In this document: piece by piece, positions 58,930-64,000 of the stretch
Numbering within the stretch: position 1 is the stretch's first letter
Layout: each line of letters opens with the position of its first letter
Assembly: GCA_030427205.1 (NCBI GenBank)
Contig: JAUHXC010000027.1
Location: 1 to 64,000, forward strand
Length of the DNA: 64,000 nt
Direction: 5' to 3'
Source: a bacterium
Lineage (GTDB): Bacteria; Myxococcota_A; Bradymonadia; UBA7976; UBA1532
Notes under the pieces: generated by a model
What the model was told of the DNA's origin: nothing
The model's database searches: none
The model's input: only the letters and a program-made list of their open reading frames with translations
Made by a program: the position numbers and the translations under genes

Positions 58930-60255
58930 ATGGCAACCACCGCGATCAGGTCGATCAAGATCGTCCGAGAGACCACCTTCGGCAGCCTCGACCCCGACAC
59001 GCTCGAACCGGACCCGTCGATCTTCGACAGCGCCGTCGAGCTCGACTGCGTGCGGGCCGGGATCACACCCTTCGGCGACGCCCCGGCCAACGAACGCGAC
59101 GAGGTGCGCGGGACGTTCGGCGACGTGTGCCCCGAGCCCGAGACGATCCCCCGAGACTCCGACGGCCTCGCCCATCAGCTCCGCAGGGGCGATGTCAGCC
59201 TGAGCATCTACGCGAACGGTCTGGGCAGCACCGCGGATCCCGACGACAACCCGCTGATGTGGCTCCTCGACGCCGGCATCACCCCCGCCGTGCAGCCGGA
59301 CAACGCGGGCGAGAACGCCGCCGCCAACGCCGAGGCCCAGAAATTCGCGGTCGACGACGGCGCCGACTGGACCCTCGGTCAGCTCGTGTCGATCACACGG
59401 GTCGGGAAGAAAGCCGAATTCGCCGCCATCGTCGAGATGGACGGCGAGGACATCAGCCACTCGCCCGCATTCAGCGCCGAGGCCGACGCGGGCCCGTCGA
59501 GGGTGCGTCCCTGCCGTACGTGGTCGAGCAACCCGGGCACCCTGGGCGCCTCGCTCGCGATCCAGATCGAAGGCGACGGCTGGCGGACCCGGGCATACGG
59601 GCTGCGGCCGAACGCGATCAGCATCACCGGCACCGGTCGTCGGTTGATGTTCGACTTCACCCTCTCGGCGGCTCTCGTCACCGAGGATCCCTCGGTCGCA
59701 CTCCTGGCCGGGTCGAACATCTCCGCGCCTCCGTGGCGAAGCGGCGGCTGGCCGCTGCACACCCTGGGCAGTGAGGTCGTCATCAGCGACGTGATCGACC
59801 CGGATGATGCGGCCTACCCGCGCGTCCCCGGCCGCAACGTCGAGGAGATCGATTCGTGGTCGGTCTCGATCACCAACACGCTCGATGCGGTCGGCGCCGG
59901 CGTCAGCAGCTCGGTGCTCGGTATGAGCGAATGGGAGGTGGTCGAGCGGTCGGCCACGGCGAGCTTCACCGTCGACGCCCGCACGGCCGGCGAGGAGTAC
60001 GCCGAGGACTTCCACAACCGGCGGCACCGTCAGGTGGTGTTCGGCATGGGTCCGGGTGGTGCTGACGGGTCGGGCGCGTGCATCCAGTTCCCGCGCGCCT
60101 TCCTGACCAGCGACCCCAACAAGCGCAACACGTCTGGGCCGAGGGTTCAACTCGATCTGAACTACTCAGCCGGCATCTGGACTGGCGACCAGGGCGACGC
60201 AACGGCGGCGAGCAACTGCGCCTTCCGCCTGGGCTTCGTCGACGGGGTGGCGTGA
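58930..60255 (+). CDS. Tail tube (major tail) protein
   Basis: 441 residues from ATG 58930 with GAGGAGG upstream. Tail-tube-like N-terminus (TAIRSIKIVRETTFGSL, then LRRGDVSLSIYANGLG) and long beta-rich body (TLGQLVSITRVGKKAEFAAIV, GLRPNAISITGTGRRLMFDFTL, WSVSITNTLDAVGAGVSSS). It is first in the tail gene group and followed by chaperone-like genes and the tape measure, the canonical order. It has its own upstream operator region, so tail genes may be transcribed separately. Confidence 0.72.
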   Translation: MATTAIRSIKIVRETTFGSLDPDTLEPDPSIFDSAVELDCVRAGITPFGDAPANERDEVRGTFGDVCPEPETIPRDSDGLAHQLRRGDVSLSIYANGLGSTADPDDNPLMWLLDAGITPAVQPDNAGENAAANAEAQKFAVDDGADWTLGQLVSITRVGKKAEFAAIVEMDGEDISHSPAFSAEADAGPSRVRPCRTWSSNPGTLGASLAIQIEGDGWRTRAYGLRPNAISITGTGRRLMFDFTLSAALVTEDPSVALLAGSNISAPPWRSGGWPLHTLGSEVVISDVIDPDDAAYPRVPGRNVEEIDSWSVSITNTLDAVGAGVSSSVLGMSEWEVVERSATASFTVDARTAGEEYAEDFHNRRHRQVVFGMGPGGADGSGACIQFPRAFLTSDPNKRNTSGPRVQLDLNYSAGIWTGDQGDATAASNCAFRLGFVDGVA

Positions 60256-60719
60256 TGGGGCTCTTTCGACGCAGCACGAAGACCATCGAGAGGGTGGTGC
60301 TCACCTTCGACCCGGCGGTCACTCGAGAGAACGACGCCGAGGCGCTGGCCGAGTACCGACGCACCGGCGACATCTCCGCGCTCACGGTCCCGGCGGATGC
60401 GCTGGTCGTCGAGGTGCGACCCCTGTCGGTGGACGATCGATTCGCCGTCGAGGACGCGATCGACGGGCTGGCGGTCGAGTCGATCAAGGTCGACGCCGAC
60501 GACACCGACGCCCGCACCGCCCTCGGTCTCCGTATCGCCCGGCGCCGGTCGCTGGCGACGTGTCGGGCAGGTATCGTCCGAGCCACCGAGAACGGGAGCA
60601 CCATCGAGGGCGCCGATCTCGTGCTGGCGATGCTCGCTCAAGACCAGCTCGCCCGGTTCGTCGCAGAGGTGGGAGGTCATATCCAGAGGATGTCGACGGT
60701 GGACGCGGATTTCGGATGA
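60255..60719 (+). CDS. Tail assembly chaperone-like protein
   Basis: 154 residues; ATG overlaps the tail tube stop (TGATG). Segment VVLTFDPAVTRENDAEALAEYRRTG followed by VEVRPLSVDDRFAVEDAIDGL fits small acidic proteins placed between tail tube and tape measure. No slippery sequence is obvious before its end; instead the next gene starts by a four-base overlap (ATGA), suggesting coupling instead of a programmed frameshift. Confidence 0.6.
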   Translation: MGLFRRSTKTIERVVLTFDPAVTRENDAEALAEYRRTGDISALTVPADALVVEVRPLSVDDRFAVEDAIDGLAVESIKVDADDTDARTALGLRIARRRSLATCRAGIVRATENGSTIEGADLVLAMLAQDQLARFVAEVGGHIQRMSTVDADFG

Positions 60720-61111
60720 GCCTCGCCGCCGCGGTGTGGCGCCTCGACCCCCGGCCCGCAGTGAGGCCGTGGAGGTGTCCACGCGGCGAGGCATGTACCC
60801 CGGGGCACGCACTGACTCGTGACGACGGGGCAGACCCGGACGGGTGCGTCCCCGCGTATCTGATCGCTCCGCATGTGCCCGAGTCGAGTGCGCTGATGGA
60901 TGGCCGATTCTCGCGATGCCCCGAGCACGCGATCAGAGGCGCTGCGCAGCTCACGACGCTCTACAACCTGACCGATGGTGACGTCACTCGAGCCGGCTCG
61001 TTTGTCCCGTCGATGTCGTCGGCCTTCTACGACGCCTGGGTCGTGATGGACAACGAGATGAAGGCATTGCAGCGCGACATGCGGAAGCATCCGCCGACGG
61101 AGGGCAACTAA
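60716..61111 (+). CDS. Second protein between tail tube and tape measure
   Basis: 131 residues, overlapping the preceding gene by ATGA. N-terminal Cys-containing stretch (RPWRCPRGEACTPGHALT, FSRCPEHAI) may bind metal; C-terminal part is helical (SSAFYDAWVVMDNEMKALQRDM). Position corresponds to the second tail chaperone of other siphoviruses, but the sequence is not recognised. Confidence 0.58.
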   Translation: MSLAAAVWRLDPRPAVRPWRCPRGEACTPGHALTRDDGADPDGCVPAYLIAPHVPESSALMDGRFSRCPEHAIRGAAQLTTLYNLTDGDVTRAGSFVPSMSSAFYDAWVVMDNEMKALQRDMRKHPPTEGN

Positions 61112-61112
61112 T

Positions 61113-62768
61113 ATGGGCTTGCTCTCATGGGACCTCGAAGTCAAGGGCGCCGCCGACGCAGAGAAGGCGATCGAGGCGGTCGACAAGTCCGCCCGCGAGG
61201 CCGCCGAGGGGATGAAGAAGGCCGACAAGGCCAGTGACGATCTCGGGGCCGGTTTCGATGGTGCGGCTGCTGCTGCGAAAGATGCCGACGCGGCGTTCGA
61301 CGGTGCCGCCGCTGCTGCGCGTGAGGCAGCTCGGGCCAGCGATTCCGCGGGTGACGGGGTCGGCGGGCTCAATGACAGGGTACGCGACGGACTGTCGGGG
61401 TTCGATGAGTTCGGCGGCCGTCTTGGTCAGGTCGCCAATGCGTTGAACGTGCTCTCGGGTGTGGCGATCGTCGGGATGGTGACCGGGCTTCGCGACGCCG
61501 TCACCGCGATGTACGAGGCCACCGAGGCGGGGCAAGCCGCGAAGGTCGCCGCCGAGGCGCAGGCCGCCGCCATCTCGGGGGTGGTGGACTGGCTCAAAGA
61601 GCAGAAGGAGATCACCGAGCAGACGACCGCCGCGACGTGGGCGAAGATCAACGCGGACCGGGCGCAAGCCATCTCGGCCGACGAGCTCAACAAGGTCATC
61701 ACCCGCCAATACGACGCACAGCGGGAGTACGCGGAAGCCCTCCGCGAGCTGTCGATCCTGCGGGAGCAGTTCGGCGAGCGCGGCGAGGCGTTGGGGGTGT
61801 CCGGGTTCGGCAGGGCGCCCGAAGAGCTGCGCCGGATGCAGCGGTTGCAGGAGCAGGTGAAGTCGCTCGGCGCCGAGCTGGTCGAGCTCGACAAGACCCG
61901 CGAGGCCGAGCAAGCGCGCCTGATCGCGATCAATGCCGAGGTGCAGAAGGCGGCTGGGGCCCTCGATAAGAGCGGTACGACCTTCGACGAGCACACGGCC
62001 AGCGTCCAGGCACACGCGGACGCACTCAAGAGCGATGCCGAGGCCGCGGCCGAGCTGATGGGGTTCGTCGAAGAGCTGAACGTCGAGGCCGCGCTAGATG
62101 GCATCTTCGACCCGGACACAGCACTCAACCCCGAGGCACTGTTCGGCGACATCGTGGCCTACGCCGAGGCACAGGCCGAGTCCGTTGTTGACGCCTTCCG
62201 TCGGATCGGATTCGCCGCCGAGGACAAGGCCGACAAGATCGACAAGGCCGCCGCGCAAGAGGCCGCCGCCTACGCCGCGAGCACCGCCGCCGCGCTGGGC
62301 GCCGCCGCGTCGCTGGCCGAGGCGCTGGGGGCGAGCTCCGCGATCGTCAGCGCGATCAAGATCGCCGAGAACATCGCCGCGGCGACCGAGGCGGGCGCGA
62401 AGGCGCTCGTAGCCGGTGCCGAGGGCAATATCCCGGCGGCCGTGGCCTTCGGAGCCGGGGCAGTCGAGCACGTCGCGGCGGCGATCGATTGGGGTGCTGA
62501 CGCCCTGGGCGGCGGTGGCGGTGGCACCCCGTCGACGTCCACCCCGAGCCCCCCGACCAGCTCGCCACGGGATACCGTCGAGGCTGGCGACCGTAGCCGC
62601 AATCAGCCGATGACTGGCGCCCTCACGGTGCAGTTCATGAACGCTCAACCCCTCGCCACCAAAGCTGAAATCCAGGACGCCATCCTACAGGCCCAGAACG
62701 AGGCCGGGCGACGCAGGGACCGAACCCGGGTCGACTACGACCGCACCTCACGACGCGGGAGGCGCTGA
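61113..62768 (+). CDS. Tape measure protein, short
   Basis: 551 residues. Ala-rich coiled-coil N-terminus (AEKAIEAVDKSAREAAEGMK, FDGAAAAAREAARASDSAG), central hydrophobic segment (ALNVLSGVAIVGMVTGLRDAV), more coiled coil, and a second Ala/Gly hydrophobic region (AASTAAALGAAASLAEALG). The C-terminus is basic and Arg-rich. At about 1.5 angstrom per residue it would give a tail of roughly 80 nm. Position after chaperone-like genes supports the call. Confidence 0.75.
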   Translation: MGLLSWDLEVKGAADAEKAIEAVDKSAREAAEGMKKADKASDDLGAGFDGAAAAAKDADAAFDGAAAAAREAARASDSAGDGVGGLNDRVRDGLSGFDEFGGRLGQVANALNVLSGVAIVGMVTGLRDAVTAMYEATEAGQAAKVAAEAQAAAISGVVDWLKEQKEITEQTTAATWAKINADRAQAISADELNKVITRQYDAQREYAEALRELSILREQFGERGEALGVSGFGRAPEELRRMQRLQEQVKSLGAELVELDKTREAEQARLIAINAEVQKAAGALDKSGTTFDEHTASVQAHADALKSDAEAAAELMGFVEELNVEAALDGIFDPDTALNPEALFGDIVAYAEAQAESVVDAFRRIGFAAEDKADKIDKAAAQEAAAYAASTAAALGAAASLAEALGASSAIVSAIKIAENIAAATEAGAKALVAGAEGNIPAAVAFGAGAVEHVAAAIDWGADALGGGGGGTPSTSTPSPPTSSPRDTVEAGDRSRNQPMTGALTVQFMNAQPLATKAEIQDAILQAQNEAGRRRDRTRVDYDRTSRRGRR

Positions 62769-62769
62769 G

Positions 62770-64000
62770 ATGCCACGCCGAGATCATTGCCCGCTGCCGG
62801 GCGTATACAGCGGATTCGACGTCACCCCGTGGGCCGGTGTCGACGTGTGCGAGGTCGACACACCGGACGCGCCCACGATCACGGTCCCGGCTCTCGGTGG
62901 TGGCCAGCTCGGCGATCCAGACCAGCCGGGCGAGGGCGAGTACGTCGACGTGATCGAGCTGATGACCGGCTTCGGGTCGGACTCATCCGCCACGCTTTCG
63001 GGCCGTCTGACCGCCGCGTGGGCGTCGATCGGCGGCGCTGGCACGATCGCGGCGACGCTCGACGGGTCCGATCGGCTGGCGATCACGAATGGGGGCGTGG
63101 CCGATCTGACAATCGCGGCCGGCTCGCCCGGTGCGGCTGCGTGGGGGATCGACGCGGCGGGGCTGTCGGTGCCTGCGGGGACGACGGTCGTTGCCCCCGG
63201 CGAATGGGAGCGTGGGGTCACCGATCCGTCGGACTACTTGCTCCTACAGCGGGCCGGCTCGCCCGACACGATCCCGGTCACGGTGCACCGCGTCCAGGAC
63301 CGGCGCATCGCCCTGCGCGAGCGGGAAGACCTGCTGGACGCAGACGATCTGGCCCGGTGGTGCCTCGAACACGGCGACGATTCGGTCCGATGGGGCGTGA
63401 CCGCGGACGGGCGTGCGTGGTGGGCGACCACCGGCGCCGCGGACGGAATGATCTGGCACTCGTCGACGTTTCGCGATCGGCTCGGCTTCTCGGGCAATGA
63501 GACGATCCAGACGTGGGGCGCTGGCGCGGGGATCATCACCCGCGGTCAGATCGCCGATCATCCGCTGCCCGGCGTCGTCCATCCGACCCGCCCGTTGCGG
63601 CGGCAGACCCCTCGGTCCGAGAGCGTCGGCGAAGAACAGCGGCTCGTCGGTGGTGGCTACTCTTCGGTCCACGTCCACACCGTGAAGGGCTGGCGCATCG
63701 AGATGTGGGTCGATGGGCCGTTGGACAGCGGTCTCGATCTGCATCGCCACTGGTTGGACATGATGACCGACCCCGCGCTGTGCAACCCCGGCCGGCGCAT
63801 CACTCTGTATCAGGACGTCGGCGATAGCAGGCGGGCTCTCGACCCCCGGCGCGTCACCGCCGATCAGCCGGCGTATGACACCCTGTATACGAGCGAAGAG
63901 GGACCCTACCGCGGGCGGATCGTCGGCTTCGTCAATCCTGCGACCGGGCGTGAAATCGAGGCCGAGCAGGAAGGGCGCTATCGGCGGCGCTACCCGGTGT
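62770..64000 (+). CDS. Distal tail-type protein, 3' end off the window
   Basis: ATG 62770 is seven bases after GGGAGG (about 62757-62762), and the frame stays open for 410 codons to the right edge. The protein starts PRRDHCPLPGVYSGFDVTPW and is beta-rich (TVPALGGGQLGDPDQPG, YVDVIELMTGFG, GKGW-like HTVKGWRIEMWVDGPLD, RRITLYQDVGD). It directly follows the tape measure, where distal tail or baseplate hub proteins are encoded. No enzyme motif is visible in the part present. Confidence 0.72.
   Translation, partial: MPRRDHCPLPGVYSGFDVTPWAGVDVCEVDTPDAPTITVPALGGGQLGDPDQPGEGEYVDVIELMTGFGSDSSATLSGRLTAAWASIGGAGTIAATLDGSDRLAITNGGVADLTIAAGSPGAAAWGIDAAGLSVPAGTTVVAPGEWERGVTDPSDYLLLQRAGSPDTIPVTVHRVQDRRIALREREDLLDADDLARWCLEHGDDSVRWGVTADGRAWWATTGAADGMIWHSSTFRDRLGFSGNETIQTWGAGAGIITRGQIADHPLPGVVHPTRPLRRQTPRSESVGEEQRLVGGGYSSVHVHTVKGWRIEMWVDGPLDSGLDLHRHWLDMMTDPALCNPGRRITLYQDVGDSRRALDPRRVTADQPAYDTLYTSEEGPYRGRIVGFVNPATGREIEAEQEGRYRRRYPV

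Larger units (their letters stand above)
40880..64000 (+). mobile_element. Prophage, left end at about 40880, right end outside the window
   Basis: The left boundary is estimated from the point where the RAYT-like protein loses similarity to its family and the serine recombinase gene begins (about 40875-40900). Inside lie terminase, portal, protease/scaffold, capsid, connector, tail tube, tape measure and fibre genes, all rightward. The leftmost gene is a leftward large serine recombinase. No lysogeny repressor is recognised in the visible part. The portal and protease resemble Mu-type families, but there is no Mu transposase and no tail sheath, so a siphovirus-like particle is more likely. 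At least 23 kb are present. Two exact tandem duplications lie inside. Confidence 0.88.

Noticed and set aside
40880..64000. Mu-like transposable phage
   Set aside because: Portal and protease resemble Mu families, but a large serine recombinase is present and no DDE transposase, MuB or tail sheath is seen in the window.

Overview
The window is GC-rich DNA (the GC content looks close to 70%) from what is most likely a Myxococcota/Bradymonadota-type ('deltaproteobacterial') genome. This is inferred from gene content only: many lipoproteins with Asp/Ala/Pro-rich linkers after the lipobox, large Cys-repeat and adhesin-like exported proteins, a Ser/Thr kinase fused to a formylglycine-enzyme-like domain, a hybrid histidine kinase, and a sigma-54-type promoter in front of an ECF sigma factor gene. 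No rRNA or other decisive taxonomic marker is present.

Bases 1 to about 40,880 are host chromosome. They hold: a truncated Cys-repeat protein; a 1,155-residue Cys-repeat lipoprotein; a single-gene fusion of the two enzymes of oxidative 2-aminoethylphosphonate breakdown (PhnZ-like HD oxygenase plus PhnY-like hydroxylase); a Kelch lipoprotein coupled to an NAD-dependent epimerase; a TetR regulator divergent from a carotenoid oxygenase with two matching operators between them; more lipoproteins including an SGNH hydrolase; a kinase operon; two paralogous small lipoproteins; a bisphosphate nucleotidase; a pseudo-receiver/TPR protein; an ECF sigma factor; a U32 peptidase coupled to a chorismate mutase; a beta-propeller lipoprotein; a GH15 glucoamylase; a decayed sodium:solute symporter; a PAS hybrid histidine kinase; tRNA-Trp(CCA) with promoter and terminator; a collagen/LamG/fibrinogen-type adhesin; another Cys-repeat lipoprotein; and a DJ-1/PfpI protein.

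From about 40,880 to the right edge lies an incomplete prophage. Its large serine recombinase has integrated inside a RAYT-type (REP-associated tyrosine transposase) gene, leaving a 5' remnant. The recombinase reading frame runs across the attachment junction into host DNA. The phage module reads rightwards: small early genes, terminase small and large subunits, a small membrane protein, portal, a 2H-phosphoesterase/protease/scaffold fusion, decoration protein, major capsid protein, connector-type proteins, a LamG fibre-like protein, tail completion and terminator-like proteins, lysis-like membrane proteins, a regulatory gap, tail tube, two chaperone-like proteins, a short tape measure and the start of a distal tail protein.

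The most unusual structural feature is a pair of tandem direct duplications inside the prophage: 957 bp (43442-44398 = 44399-45355) and 2,818 bp (49149-51966 = 51967-54784). They duplicate the terminase small subunit and the decoration and capsid genes, create a truncated terminase fragment and an in-frame chimera of a signal-peptide-like head with the protease/scaffold, and leave one intact version of every gene. They could be very recent biology or an assembly artefact; reads spanning the junctions would decide.
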